DNA of 64,000 nucleotides, from NCBI RefSeq assembly GCF_000230835.1, contig NZ_CM001240.1:62001-126000 (forward strand). Reading direction: 5' to 3'. The notes beneath the pieces are model-generated. The model did no database searches and was not told where the DNA came from. It saw nothing but the letters and a program-made list of their open reading frames with translations. The DNA is from Clostridium sp. DL-VIII. Lineage in GTDB: Bacteria; Bacillota; Clostridia; Clostridiales; Clostridiaceae. This document shows, in pieces, positions 43,868 through 53,091 of this stretch (its first letter is position 1; every line of letters begins with the position of its first letter). Both the position numbers and the translations under genes were made by a program.

Positions 43868-44830
43868 CTAATCAAAGTTAATACGCTTATCAACTACGGC
43901 ATAAAGTATATCTGCTAATAAATTAGTTAATAAACTGATCACTGCAACCATCATTACTATCCCCATAATAAGTGGATAATCACGGCTCATAACCGCATTA
44001 AAATTTAATCTTCCAATTCCAGGCCAGACAAAAATTGTTTCTGTAAGCAGTGCTCCAGACAGCAAAGCAGGTATCTGCATGGTTACTACTGTGATTAAAG
44101 GCAGCAATTCATTTTTTAAAGCATGCTGATAAATAATACTTCTACGCCTAACCCCTTTTGCACGAGCTGTTCGTATATAATCTGTTTTAAGTATTTCAAT
44201 CATGTCTGAACGGGTATAGCGCATTAAGCTTGCTGTATTTATAAGAGCAAGCACTATCATTGGCAGTATCATATGCTTTGCAATATCAAAAGCAGCTGCC
44301 CAGCCTTTTAAATTAACTCCAGTACTGACCATCCCTGAAATCGGGAGCCAGCCTAAATCTACGGAAAATATTTTAATCAAGAGCATTCCAAAGAAAAAAG
44401 ATGGAATTGATAGTCCCATAAAAGCAAAAACTGTAACGACATAGTCAGTTTTAGTGCGCTGCTTTGTAGCACTTATTACACCACATGGAATTGCTATTAA
44501 AATACTAAGTATCATAGAGCATAAAGATAAAATCACCGTATTTCCTAAACGACTTGCAATAACAGTTAATACTGGCTGCTTAAATTGAATTGAGTATCCA
44601 AGATTTCCTTGAAGCGCTCTAAGCAGCCACTTAAAGTATTGAATTAAAATAGGATCATTATATCCTAATTCATCTAACATTTTTTTCTGCATTTCTTTTG
44701 TTAAATTAGGATCCATCATAGAAGAAAATGGATCTCCAGGCTGCATCTTTACAAGGATAAATACAATAATAGAAATACCAAAGAGTACGGGAATACTTTG
44801 TATCAACCGCTTAAAAACATATTTTCTCAA
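43868..44830 (-). CDS. Oligopeptide/dipeptide ABC transporter permease (OppB-like)
   Basis: 320 residues with six membrane segments, a large outer loop after helix 1 (QPGDPFSSMMDPNLT) and coupling motif RTARAKGVRRRSIIYQHALKN. The start is TTG behind GGAAGGA. The 273-base gap before it, holding repeat R2 and a small plus-strand frame, separates it from the binding-protein gene. Confidence 0.92.
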   Translation of the reverse strand: MRKYVFKRLIQSIPVLFGISIIVFILVKMQPGDPFSSMMDPNLTKEMQKKMLDELGYNDPILIQYFKWLLRALQGNLGYSIQFKQPVLTVIASRLGNTVILSLCSMILSILIAIPCGVISATKQRTKTDYVVTVFAFMGLSIPSFFFGMLLIKIFSVDLGWLPISGMVSTGVNLKGWAAAFDIAKHMILPMIVLALINTASLMRYTRSDMIEILKTDYIRTARAKGVRRRSIIYQHALKNELLPLITVVTMQIPALLSGALLTETIFVWPGIGRLNFNAVMSRDYPLIMGIVMMVAVISLLTNLLADILYAVVDKRINFD

Positions 44831-44920
44831 GAAATCTCAGTCCTTCCTATATAAAAATTGTATGCACCAAAGCTTTTGCTTTAATGCATACTTTTACTTC
44901 TATTCTTATAATTAAAATTT

Positions 44921-45018
44921 TTATATATGTTGCAATTAGTTTTATGCATTTTACATCGAGATATCTACTTAGCCTATAGCCATTCCAAATATAATTTTAT
45001 TATTGCAACATATATATT
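44921..45018. repeat. Dispersed 98-bp repeat R2 with 15-bp terminal inverted repeats, copy 2
   Basis: Ends TTATATATGTTGCAAT and ATTGCAACATATATA are inverted copies. The interior matches 23807-23902 at about three of four bases. It sits inside the opp-like operon between the binding protein and first permease genes. A MITE-like insertion is the likely origin. Confidence 0.7.
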
Positions 45019-45040
45019 AAAATTATGGAGGTTTTTTACC

Positions 45041-45094
45041 ATGTCTTTAATAAAAATCCTTCCAGCAAATGTACAGTGGATTTTGCTTTATTAA
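45041..45094 (+). CDS. Tiny plus-strand ORF inside the opp-like operon
   Basis: 17 codons (MSLIKILPANVQWILLY) behind GGAGG at normal spacing, opposite in direction to the operon. It may be the remnant of a gene carried in with repeat R2 or a chance frame. Low confidence. Confidence 0.2.
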   Translation: MSLIKILPANVQWILLY

Positions 45095-45103
45095 GGCTTA
45101 ACC

Positions 45104-46780
45104 TTATTTTGAAATTGACCAGTTTTGAACATCTGGGAATACTGAATATGCTGAGTATTTGTAGCCTTGTAATTTAGGATTATATGCATGAATAGCATTT
45201 TGTGAATACAAGAAAATATATGGTACTTCATCGTTTAGTAATTGTCCCCACTTAGCATAAATCTCTTTACGCTGATTTCTGTCAATTGTAGTTGCAGCTT
45301 TTTCAATTAGCTCATCACTTTGAGCATTGATAAAGTTCGAGAAATTAAATTGTGATCCATTTGCAATACTTGAAGACCAGTAACGATCTGCATCACCTGG
45401 ATCTACTTCTAAGGTAAAGCCAAGAAGACCCATGTCATAATCTCCTTCTCCCTTAGTCTTATCCATAGCAGATGCAACATCCATAGTGCTTATATTAACT
45501 TTAATACCAACATCTTTTAAATTTTGTTGAATGATTGGAGCACTTTGTTCACGTATTTTATTTCCTGTTGGTACCATTAAATCTACTTCAAATTGCTTGC
45601 CATCTTTTTCAAGAACTCCACTATTATCATTCCAGCCAGCTTCCTTTAATAGCTCTTTTGCTTTATCAATGCTATAGTCATAACTATTAAGTCCTGATTC
45701 TGGATAAGCCCAGCCAGCTAGAGATATTGGTGTATTTATAACTTGTCCATGTTCACCCAATAAGCTATCTACAATTCCTTTTCTGTTTATAGCATAAGTG
45801 ATTGCCTGACGAACTCTCTTATCTTTAAAAAATTCGCGGTTACTATTCATAGTCATAAATTGATAGTTTGCACTTGGTTTTTCTTCAATCTTTATACCAG
45901 CATCTTTCAAGGTTTTTAAATCTTCTTCCTTAGTGCTTGAAAGCTCTACAACATCAAGATCTCCTTTAGCTAATTCAGAAAGTTCTGTTTCTGCATTAGT
46001 AACTTTAAAGATGAACTTATCAATTTTAGGTGTTCCGCCAAAATAAGTATCATTCTTTGCTAATTCCACATATTGGTCTGGCTTAAAATCTGTAAGCTTA
46101 AAAGGGCCAGTTCCTACTGGTTTATTAAGCAAATCACTTTGTTTATCCCAGTCTGCAATATTTACTTTACTCCAAATATGCTTTGGAAGAATACCACGCT
46201 GTGAAAAGTTAGATAGTGCAGGTGCATAGGTTGTAGTATAAGTAAAGCTTATTGTATTTTTATCAATGACCTTTATTCCACTAACAGAATCTGCCTTGCC
46301 ATCATGATAATCCTGGGCTCCAGCTATCTTTGAAATTTCATTAAATCTTGGACCTGTATACTTCGGATCAGCCATACTTGTAAATGTAAAAGCTACATCA
46401 TCAGCTGTGAAGTCCTCTCCATCCTGCCACTTAACATCATTTCTTAAATGAAAGGTTAAAGTAAGCTGATCATCTGAAAACTCATATTTCTCTGCAAGCC
46501 CTGGTTTAAATTCATTATTTTCATCTAATAAAATCAATGGTGAATATACCAAATTATTTACATTATTATCGTAAGTAGTATTTGATAATAATGGATTAAA
46601 TAGTCCCTTTGGCGAAGATTCAACTGCATACCTAAGTACAGAACCATCATCAGAACCTTGCGAAGCTGAAGGTGCATTAGTTGGTATTTCTGCAGAGGTA
46701 GATCCGCAGCCAGTTAAGAATGATATTGATAGCATAGCTAAAAGCATTCCAGCTAATAATTTATTTTTTCTAAAAAACAT
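45104..46780 (-). CDS. Peptide ABC transporter substrate-binding lipoprotein (OppA/DppA family)
   Basis: 558 residues, SBP_bac_5 family. Signal peptide with lipobox LTGC (Cys25). Family segments: NPLLSNTTYDNNVNNLVYSP, VKWQDGEDFTADDVAFTF (in parts) and VRQAITYAINRKGIVDSLL. It is the first gene of the operon; the promoter at 46927-46955 gives a ~140-base leader. Which peptides are taken up is unknown. Confidence 0.93.
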   Translation of the reverse strand: MFFRKNKLLAGMLLAMLSISFLTGCGSTSAEIPTNAPSASQGSDDGSVLRYAVESSPKGLFNPLLSNTTYDNNVNNLVYSPLILLDENNEFKPGLAEKYEFSDDQLTLTFHLRNDVKWQDGEDFTADDVAFTFTSMADPKYTGPRFNEISKIAGAQDYHDGKADSVSGIKVIDKNTISFTYTTTYAPALSNFSQRGILPKHIWSKVNIADWDKQSDLLNKPVGTGPFKLTDFKPDQYVELAKNDTYFGGTPKIDKFIFKVTNAETELSELAKGDLDVVELSSTKEEDLKTLKDAGIKIEEKPSANYQFMTMNSNREFFKDKRVRQAITYAINRKGIVDSLLGEHGQVINTPISLAGWAYPESGLNSYDYSIDKAKELLKEAGWNDNSGVLEKDGKQFEVDLMVPTGNKIREQSAPIIQQNLKDVGIKVNISTMDVASAMDKTKGEGDYDMGLLGFTLEVDPGDADRYWSSSIANGSQFNFSNFINAQSDELIEKAATTIDRNQRKEIYAKWGQLLNDEVPYIFLYSQNAIHAYNPKLQGYKYSAYSVFPDVQNWSISK

Positions 46781-46926
46781 AATTACTCCCCTTTTTCATT
46801 AATTTATAATGTGCATATTACTTAAAGAACCTACATTACTATGTTTATCTAAGATATTTTTCTCTTGTACAAGCTATCTGTAGTTGATTATTTTAAAAAT
46901 CAAATTCATAGTATTTTTATAGGTTT

Positions 46927-46955
46927 AGTATATGTCATGGTTGTTTAATTGTCAA
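46927..46955 (-). promoter_or_regulatory. Promoter of the opp-like operon
   Basis: On the minus strand TTGACA (46950-46955) and TATACT (46927-46932) are 17 bp apart, a near-consensus sigma-A promoter. Confidence 0.8.
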
Positions 46956-47077
46956 TAAAATACCAAAATAATTAATATATATTTCTAATTGTTACATTTT
47001 ATAACTACAAATAGCACATAAAATAAATACAGCCAAATCAATGACTGTATTCTATATAATCAATATATAAATAACAT

Positions 47078-47116
47078 AAAAAAGCAGCAACTGGATTAAT
47101 TTCAGTTGCTGCTTTT
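47078..47116 (-). terminator. Terminator of the Fur-family gene
   Basis: AAAAGCAGCAACTG and CAGTTGCTGCTTTT pair around a 9-nt loop and run into TT on the minus strand. The left part overlaps the gene's stop codon. Confidence 0.88.
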
Positions 47117-47585
47117 AATTTTGCTGGCTGCCTGCAATAAGTGTAGCGTTCTTTTCTAAGCACTGTGAGCATAAACCTTCAAAAACTATGCTTTGCTCTG
47201 TAAGATAAAATCCATACTTATTGCTGATTCTATTATTAAAAATACTTATAAAATCATCTTTTACATCTATAATGGTTCCACACTCTTTACATATAAAATG
47301 ATGCTTATGTTCACTTTCGCTTGAAACCATCTCATAACGAGCAACATTATCGCCAAAGGTTAATTTTCTCACTATTCCTAATTGATATAGTAATTCTAAA
47401 GTCCTATAGACTGTAGCCAGACCAGTATCGGGAATTTTAATTCTAACATAATGATAAATTTCTTCAACACTTAAGTGATTATCTTTATTTTCAAATAAAA
47501 CTTGTAGTATAATCTTACGTTGACAGGTAAGCGCAATTCCTGCTATTTTTAATTGTTCATATATATTATTTAAATAATGATTCAT
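47115..47585 (-). CDS. Fur-family metalloregulator
   Basis: 156 residues. Winged helix (GIALTCQRKIILQVLFE and TGLATVYRTLELLYQLGIV), metal-site segment HKHHFICKECG, and the structural zinc pairs C-x2-C (CKEC) and C-x2-C (CSQC). The HKHHF motif is shared by Fur, PerR and Zur, so its metal cannot be named from sequence. It has no coding partner. It is a candidate regulator for the zinc importer at 1.5 kb and the oxygen-defence genes at 27 kb, but this is speculation. Confidence 0.88.
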   Translation of the reverse strand: MNHYLNNIYEQLKIAGIALTCQRKIILQVLFENKDNHLSVEEIYHYVRIKIPDTGLATVYRTLELLYQLGIVRKLTFGDNVARYEMVSSESEHKHHFICKECGTIIDVKDDFISIFNNRISNKYGFYLTEQSIVFEGLCSQCLEKNATLIAGSQQN

Positions 47586-47705
47586 AATATCATCTCCCGC
47601 ACGATTTCATGAATTCATTATAAAATTTCTATTTAAAATTATTTTAAACTAATTATAAAAATTTTATAAAATATTTAATGAATTATAATTTTTACTTAAT
47701 GATTC

Positions 47706-48236
47706 TTATTTAGTGATTTCTTTTAATTCATCAAATTTTGTAAGTATAATATCCATTTCATTGCTTACCTTAGAAAAGTTACTTCTAGCTTGTTGTATAT
47801 TATTTAACCTGTTCTTTAATTTTTCTATTTCAGCATTTGCTTCCTCAGTCAAAGAATACATCTTTTTTAGTGTATCATTCATACTTAAAACCAATTCTTT
47901 TGTTCCAATGGAAAGCTTTTTAACTTCATCTGCAACTACTGAAAAGCCTCTACCGGCATCACCTGCTCTTGCAGCTTCTATTGATGCATTAAGTGCCAAC
48001 AAATTAGTTCTAGATGCAACATCATTTATTTCCAATGAGATATTTTCTATAAATTTTGTATGAGTTAAAAGCCCTTCAAAAGTTGAAATAAAACTACTCA
48101 CTTCATCTCCTCTGCTAGCTACATCCTCTGAAAAACCTATATTTCCCTTCATTTCATTTAATAGATTAGATATAGTTTCAATACATTCTTTAACCTGTAT
48201 TTCTCTATTATTTATTAAATTGTTATTCTCTTGCAT
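47706..48236 (-). CDS. Soluble mini chemoreceptor (signalling domain only)
   Basis: 176 residues: only the chemoreceptor tip hairpin ([20 protein letters not shown] and [15 protein letters not shown]) with short coiled coils on each side. There is no membrane helix, HAMP or sensor domain, and the arms are too short for normal methylation-site packing. It follows the MarR gene by 16 bases in the same unit. AGAAGGAG precedes the ATG. It may modulate arrays or be under the same stress control as the cyclase. Confidence 0.8.
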   Translation of the reverse strand: MQENNNLINNREIQVKECIETISNLLNEMKGNIGFSEDVASRGDEVSSFISTFEGLLTHTKFIENISLEINDVASRTNLLALNASIEAARAGDAGRGFSVVADEVKKLSIGTKELVLSMNDTLKKMYSLTEEANAEIEKLKNRLNNIQQARSNFSKVSNEMDIILTKFDELKEITK

Positions 48237-48252
48237 AATTATCTTCTCCTTC

Positions 48253-48741
48253 TTAAACCTCGCTTATTAAATCATCTAAAAAACTATTTATAGTGTTTAA
48301 TCCTTCTTTATCATATTTACTTAATATTTTAATAAATTTTTCATGTTCATCTTTATGGAGTATTTCGTGTATTTTAAAGATTTCTTTTCCTTTTGCTGTC
48401 AGTGTATAATAAATTTCCTTTTTATTATTTTCCAAGTGATTTCCTTTTATCAATTCTTTCTTTAACAGCTTACTGGTAATCTTAGATATGGCACCTTTGG
48501 TCATACCTAATTCTTTTGATATAAATGTTGCATTAGTCAATTGATTTTTTCCAATGCAGTTAATCGTATGAATTTCTGAGAGCATTAAGCCCATATCGTA
48601 AAGATCCTTATAACCATATTTGATTAACCAGCTTCTTACTTCATCCTCATGACTATCCACCGAATTATTTATATGTTCAAAGGCTGCTATAAGCTTAGTT
48701 ATTATTAAATCTATTTCGAATTTTGCATTTTCCGTTTTCAC
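48253..48741 (-). CDS. MarR-family regulator
   Basis: About 162 residues. The GTG at 48741 follows GGAGG at 8 bases; an earlier in-frame GTG (48747) is too close to the site. Winged helix [20 protein letters not shown] and [20 protein letters not shown]. It is a paralogue of the MarR protein at 21745. It is divergent from the cyclase gene and shares with it a region with two near-identical operator-like sites. Confidence 0.88.
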   Translation of the reverse strand: MKTENAKFEIDLIITKLIAAFEHINNSVDSHEDEVRSWLIKYGYKDLYDMGLMLSEIHTINCIGKNQLTNATFISKELGMTKGAISKITSKLLKKELIKGNHLENNKKEIYYTLTAKGKEIFKIHEILHKDEHEKFIKILSKYDKEGLNTINSFLDDLISEV

Positions 48742-48765
48742 AATCACAACCTCCTTTTAAAATTA

Positions 48766-48882
48766 ATTTCTTCGGAAACAATTATATTATATCTCATATC
48801 ACACATGTATTCAATATTGTTTTCAAAAAATAGTTTACAAGGAAATAATATTATGATATTATGATGTTGTTTCCTGGGAAAT
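48766..48882. promoter_or_regulatory. Divergent promoters with paired MarR-type operators
   Basis: Rightward: TTTACA (48834-48839), 17 bp, TATTAT (48857-48862), then TTGTTTCCTGGGAAAT (48867-48882). Leftward: TTGAAT-N17-TATAAT, then TTGTTTCCGAAGAAAT (48781-48766). The same TTGTTTCC-N3-GAAAT site lies just past each -10, so one MarR dimer per promoter could block both genes. Confidence 0.75.
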
Positions 48883-48908
48883 TAAATAAATATGATGGAG
48901 GTTATTAC

Positions 48909-49487
48909 ATGAAAATTGATTTAAGTTTTAAAATAAAAAAAGAAATATTAGATGAAATACACTCTACTACTAAATCTACTAATGAAGCAGCCGAAAAATC
49001 TGGACATATAGGCACTCATTTAGATGTCATGAATGGGGAATTTTCACTAGATAATATTATTACAAACGGTAAAATATTTGATATAAGCCATATAAAAACT
49101 GGTGAAGTAAAATTAGAAGATTTAGATTTAAGCGACATAAAAGAAAATGATTTTGTATTATTTCATTCAGGCATATTAAAGCAATATGGCTATGGTACAA
49201 AAGACTATTTTTCAACATACATCGAATTATCTGATGAACTAGTAGATTATCTTATTGATAAAAAGGTAAGTTTTATAGGAGTAGATATGGCAGGAGCTAA
49301 GAAACCTAAGGATCATCCTCGCATTGATTTACATTGTGCAGAAAAAGGAATTTTCATCATTGAAAATCTTGTTAATTTAGATTTATTATTAAAAGAAGCT
49401 CATAGAAAATCTTTCAAAGTATATACTTTCCCTACAAACATGAGCGGCTTCTCTGGTCTCTCTTGCAGAGTAATTGCTGAAATATAA
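48909..49487 (+). CDS. Cyclase-family (kynurenine formamidase-like) hydrolase
   Basis: 192 residues from the ATG at 48909 behind ATGGAGG. The metal motif HIGTHLDVM (HxGTHxD) is present, and DFVLFHSG, SFIGVDMAG and the later DLHCAEKGIFIIENL follow the cyclase-family order. The fold hydrolyses N-formyl-kynurenine, isatin-type and similar amides; the substrate here is unknown. MarR control suggests detoxification of an aromatic compound. Confidence 0.85.
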   Translation: MKIDLSFKIKKEILDEIHSTTKSTNEAAEKSGHIGTHLDVMNGEFSLDNIITNGKIFDISHIKTGEVKLEDLDLSDIKENDFVLFHSGILKQYGYGTKDYFSTYIELSDELVDYLIDKKVSFIGVDMAGAKKPKDHPRIDLHCAEKGIFIIENLVNLDLLLKEAHRKSFKVYTFPTNMSGFSGLSCRVIAEI

Positions 49488-49508
49488 ATTCATATTAATA
49501 GACAATAT

Positions 49509-49550
49509 AAGCATACATAAATCATACTTTCGTTTTATGTATGCTTGTTA
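49509..49550 (+). terminator. Terminator of the cyclase gene
   Basis: AAGCATACATAAA pairs with TTTATGTATGCTT around a 12-nt loop, followed by GTTATTT. Confidence 0.75.
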
Positions 49551-49669
49551 TTTATTAATATAACTTTTAACATAAGAAAAAACTTAACCATTTAAGCTAA
49601 GTCTTTCTTTTATCTGTTATTGTACTTTATTGGAAGAATTATAGTCTGTTTTACTATCCCTTTATAACG

Positions 49670-51382
49670 TTAAATCTTAAATTTTTGAATTATTTCATTA
49701 AGTTTTTGAGCAAGCTCTGCTTGGCTCTGAGCAGTTAATGCCACCTGTTCCATTGCTTGCGTAGTTTCATTCATGCTCTCCTTTATTGTCTCTGCCTGTT
49801 CACTTGATTTTTGTGCTGTCTGTGCCATACCTTGTACAGCCTCACTTACTTGTCCTACTGTTGCTGTAATTTCTTCTGACATAGCTGCAATTTCTTCTGA
49901 CATTTTACTTACAAAGTCAGAGTCATTATAGTATTGATCACCAGTTTTTTCGTATGCAAGAAATTGAGCATACACATCTTTATTAATAAAATCTAACATA
50001 TCACTTCCAGTATCAATACTATTCTTAAACGCGTGCTGCACCTTTGCAATGGTTTCTTGAATACTTTTTACTGCACCAGATGATTGTTCAGCAAGTTTTC
50101 TAACTTCTTCTGCCACAACTGCAAAGCCTTTCCCTTGCTCTCCAGCCCTAGCTGCTTCTATTGCTGCATTAAGTGCAAGTAAATTAGTCTGTTCTGATAT
50201 GCCAGCTATTGTATCTGCCATAATTTTAATATTATCTACTACTTCACCTTCTTTAATTGCCCGTTTCATATTTTCCTGTTTTTCAACAAATACTTTATTT
50301 GACTCTTGAATAGCTTTTTGGCTATTATCTTTTACCGCCATAGCTCTTTCTTTAAACTCATTTGAATTATTACTTCCATCCATAGCTTTTCTTGAAAGCT
50401 CATTTATACTTGAATCTACCTCTTGAATTGATGCACTCATCTCTTCTGCCCCTGCACTTGACTCCTGCATATTGCTGGTGATATTATTTACAGCTTCTTC
50501 TATACTAATTGATTTTGATGATAATTCTTCTACTGTAGCTGAAAGTTCTTCAGAAGAAGCACTCATGCTTTGAGAATCATCAATGATAGTTTTAATAAGC
50601 TCTCTAATATTATCCCGTGCTTTAAATAAGAACTCTGCTGTATTTCCAAATTCGTCTCTTCTTTTAATATTAAATTCATATGACAAATCATAATTTGCAA
50701 GTTTCTCACCGAATGATTTGATTATTTGAAGCGGTTTATTTATATCACTTGATAATATTAATCCAATTAAAATTGCTAATATAAGTCCTACAATACTTAT
50801 TATTATCATTATTGTTCTTGAGGTTGCATATATTAAGTTAATATTATTGTTAGCCAATTCCGCATCCGCTAAGTTTATATCTATTAACTTATCTAAATTG
50901 TCAATCATCTCATCACTGACTTCGGATATTTGTAAATACTTTTCTTTTGCTTTGCTGAAATCCCCTTGATCTACTGATTTAAGAATATCTTCCCTCAAAG
51001 TTCTATACTTCATCAAATAACTATTGAATGTATCAAATACTTTATTTTCATCATCGCTTCTAGGTAAACTCTCATATTCGCTTATATATTTATTATCTTC
51101 ATCTGTATTGCTTTGAATATCTTTTTCTAAGTCACTTTTCTTAGATAAATCTTCTACATATATTAGCTGAAGCATATCACTTTTGACTTCACCTAAATTT
51201 TCTTTCATATCTGTTAATACATATACAACTCTAAGATTTTGCTTATACATCTTTCCTGCATTACTTCCCACATTCTTGAGTGACACTATGCCGACCACTC
51301 CCACAACACTAATCAAAAATGCAACAATCAAAAATGCACTAATCAATTTAACCTTTACTCTTACATTCTTTAAATACCCCAT
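49670..51382 (-). CDS. Methyl-accepting chemotaxis protein with four-helix-bundle sensor
   Basis: 570 residues. Membrane helix ~12-33, periplasmic-type helical sensor ~34-188 (4[25 protein letters not shown], in part), membrane helix ~190-210, HAMP ~211-265, and a signalling domain with the tip [21 protein letters not shown] ~60-residue segment after the tip ([20 protein letters not shown]) interrupts the usual heptads and is a possible insertion. The next gene upstream on the strand is an orphan sugar-binding protein, a possible ligand partner. Confidence 0.92.
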   Translation of the reverse strand: MGYLKNVRVKVKLISAFLIVAFLISVVGVVGIVSLKNVGSNAGKMYKQNLRVVYVLTDMKENLGEVKSDMLQLIYVEDLSKKSDLEKDIQSNTDEDNKYISEYESLPRSDDENKVFDTFNSYLMKYRTLREDILKSVDQGDFSKAKEKYLQISEVSDEMIDNLDKLIDINLADAELANNNINLIYATSRTIMIIISIVGLILAILIGLILSSDINKPLQIIKSFGEKLANYDLSYEFNIKRRDEFGNTAEFLFKARDNIRELIKTIIDDSQSMSASSEELSATVEELSSKSISIEEAVNNITSNMQESSAGAEEMSASIQEVDSSINELSRKAMDGSNNSNEFKERAMAVKDNSQKAIQESNKVFVEKQENMKRAIKEGEVVDNIKIMADTIAGISEQTNLLALNAAIEAARAGEQGKGFAVVAEEVRKLAEQSSGAVKSIQETIAKVQHAFKNSIDTGSDMLDFINKDVYAQFLAYEKTGDQYYNDSDFVSKMSEEIAAMSEEITATVGQVSEAVQGMAQTAQKSSEQAETIKESMNETTQAMEQVALTAQSQAELAQKLNEIIQKFKI

Positions 51383-51794
51383 TAATCATACCTTCCTTCC
51401 CACTTTTGTAATTATACAATTCATTAAACAATATAAATATTTTGTCTAATTATATTATAACTTAGGTTACAATTAATTCAAATATTACATTTTATACTGA
51501 CATATATATGAATATTTGTAATAATACTAACACCGTTTTATAGGATATATACATTTAAATTAAAAATATACTAAAAAATAATTATCCTATATAAATTTTG
51601 ATTAGACAAAATATAATGACTAGTTATATCTCTTTTTACGTACATATCTTTCCTCTTCAGGCTTTATTTTTGGTTTTCTCTTTAAAGAAAATAAGATTTT
51701 ACCAACCCTCTTTTAAACAAGTTTAATTATTTTCCAAGCTAAAGCTAATTCATATGAAAATATATTCTACCTAGGATTTATTTAGTATCTAGCT
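51383..51794. other. Intergenic region between binding protein and chemoreceptor
   Basis: About 410 bases, no gene. TTTATAGGATA (~51537) and TATCCTATATAAA (~51586) form a long-range stem. It should hold the chemoreceptor promoter. Confidence 0.4.
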
Positions 51795-52847
51795 CTAGCT
51801 AGTATGTTCTTTAAAAGGTAATCGGATGATTCTTCCACTCTCATCACATTTGTATTCTTTTGAACAATCAAAATGTGTTCCACCGACTAATTGCATTATA
51901 ACCTTAAAAAATGCTTCTGCCATAACATCAGGATCTTGCAGAACAGTACCTGTCATATATCCATTTTTTATAAGCTCTAATGATTCTGGTATTGCATCAA
52001 TTCCAACAACTGGTATAGTTCTTGTATTAGCATCTTTATTATATCCAAACTTTTGCAGTGCTTTTACTGAACCTACAGCCATAGTATCATTATTAGCAAT
52101 TACAACTTCAATTTTATTGCCATACTGCACCAGCAAACCTTCCATCGCTTCTCTTGCTAAGCTTTCCTCCCAATTGCAAAATACTGAGGCAAGCTGCTCA
52201 ACTTTTGTTCCCTCATCTTTAATTGTCATAATAGAGTATTTAGTTCTATCATTTGTTCCTGTATTATTCATCCCACCTTGCAATATCACATATTGCATTA
52301 TTTCATCTTTATTTATGTCTATAGCATTTTTATTTTTATTCCACATATTAGCCAGCATTTGTCCTTGAAGCCTTCCTGCCTGTTCTGAATCAGGTAACAC
52401 ATAATATGCCTTATCATAGGATTTGACAACATTTTCATCTACCTTAAGTATTCGTTTGCTTGCAAAAATCACCGGAATATTTTTATTTTTGATTCGATCA
52501 ATAACTTCCTTTGGATCATTCACTAAATCCACTAAACTTAATATAAGAACATCAATCTCCTCACTTTCTAATAGTGAATCAAGATTTTGATTTTGTATGT
52601 CTTCATTATTTTTGCTATCATAAAAATTAAATTTAATTTTTCCTTTATTTTTATTCTCCAGGTTTTCTAATCTTTCTTTTAATTGAACAACATAAGGATC
52701 ATCAAATCTATAAAAGACTACTCCTACATTAATTAAGCCTGTTAAATTAGGTGCCGCCCTATTACTAGTAACAGCCTCTAATAGTGTTATACTTACCATA
52801 ATTATAACTACAATACTTATTGTCACTTTTTTTAATAATTTCATCAT
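51795..52847 (-). CDS. Orphan galactose-binding-protein-like binding protein, paralogue 3
   Basis: 350 residues (or 349 from the second Met, which has the better spacing to GGAGG). An N-terminal hydrophobic helix without lipobox Cys precedes an MglB-like fold: calcium loop DINKDEIMQ, NDRTKY Arg, CNWEES Trp, ANNDTMAVGSVKAL and GIDAIPESL with the Asp present. Of the three paralogues this one keeps the most sugar-pocket residues. The next gene is a chemoreceptor, so it could present ligand to it, as MglB does for Trg in enteric bacteria. Confidence 0.82.
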   Translation of the reverse strand: MMKLLKKVTISIVVIIMVSITLLEAVTSNRAAPNLTGLINVGVVFYRFDDPYVVQLKERLENLENKNKGKIKFNFYDSKNNEDIQNQNLDSLLESEEIDVLILSLVDLVNDPKEVIDRIKNKNIPVIFASKRILKVDENVVKSYDKAYYVLPDSEQAGRLQGQMLANMWNKNKNAIDINKDEIMQYVILQGGMNNTGTNDRTKYSIMTIKDEGTKVEQLASVFCNWEESLAREAMEGLLVQYGNKIEVVIANNDTMAVGSVKALQKFGYNKDANTRTIPVVGIDAIPESLELIKNGYMTGTVLQDPDVMAEAFFKVIMQLVGGTHFDCSKEYKCDESGRIIRLPFKEHTS

Positions 52848-53060
52848 TAAACCTCCTGTAGTACTCTATAATTATAGGATTGTGTTTTAAAAATAAAATT
52901 ATTCTTATAAAAATAGGAATATTTAAAACTCTATATTGCTTTAAATATTCCTTCTCTTCACATGTTTATAATATATATTACAATGTATAATTGATAATTA
53001 TGGTTTAAATCCTTACAGCATTTCTTCAATTTATCAATATATATTTTTGCTTACATATTA

Positions 53061-53091
53061 TATAAATTTTTAACTAAGCTACAGCTTAGTT
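53061..53091 (-). terminator. Hairpin overlapping the stop of the AAA/RyR gene
   Basis: AACTAAGCT and AGCTTAGTT form a 9-bp stem with a 2-nt loop that spans the stop codon, followed on the minus strand by AAAAATTTATA. A weak terminator. Confidence 0.45.

Noticed and set aside
47115..47585. Specific call as PerR, Zur or Fur
   Set aside because: The visible motifs are common to all three; deciding residues cannot be judged without alignment.
51826..52368. 180-codon plus-strand frame opposite binding-protein paralogue 3
   Set aside because: Antisense shadow of a well-supported gene; no ribosome site. The similar frame at 39357-39839 is the same effect for paralogue 2.
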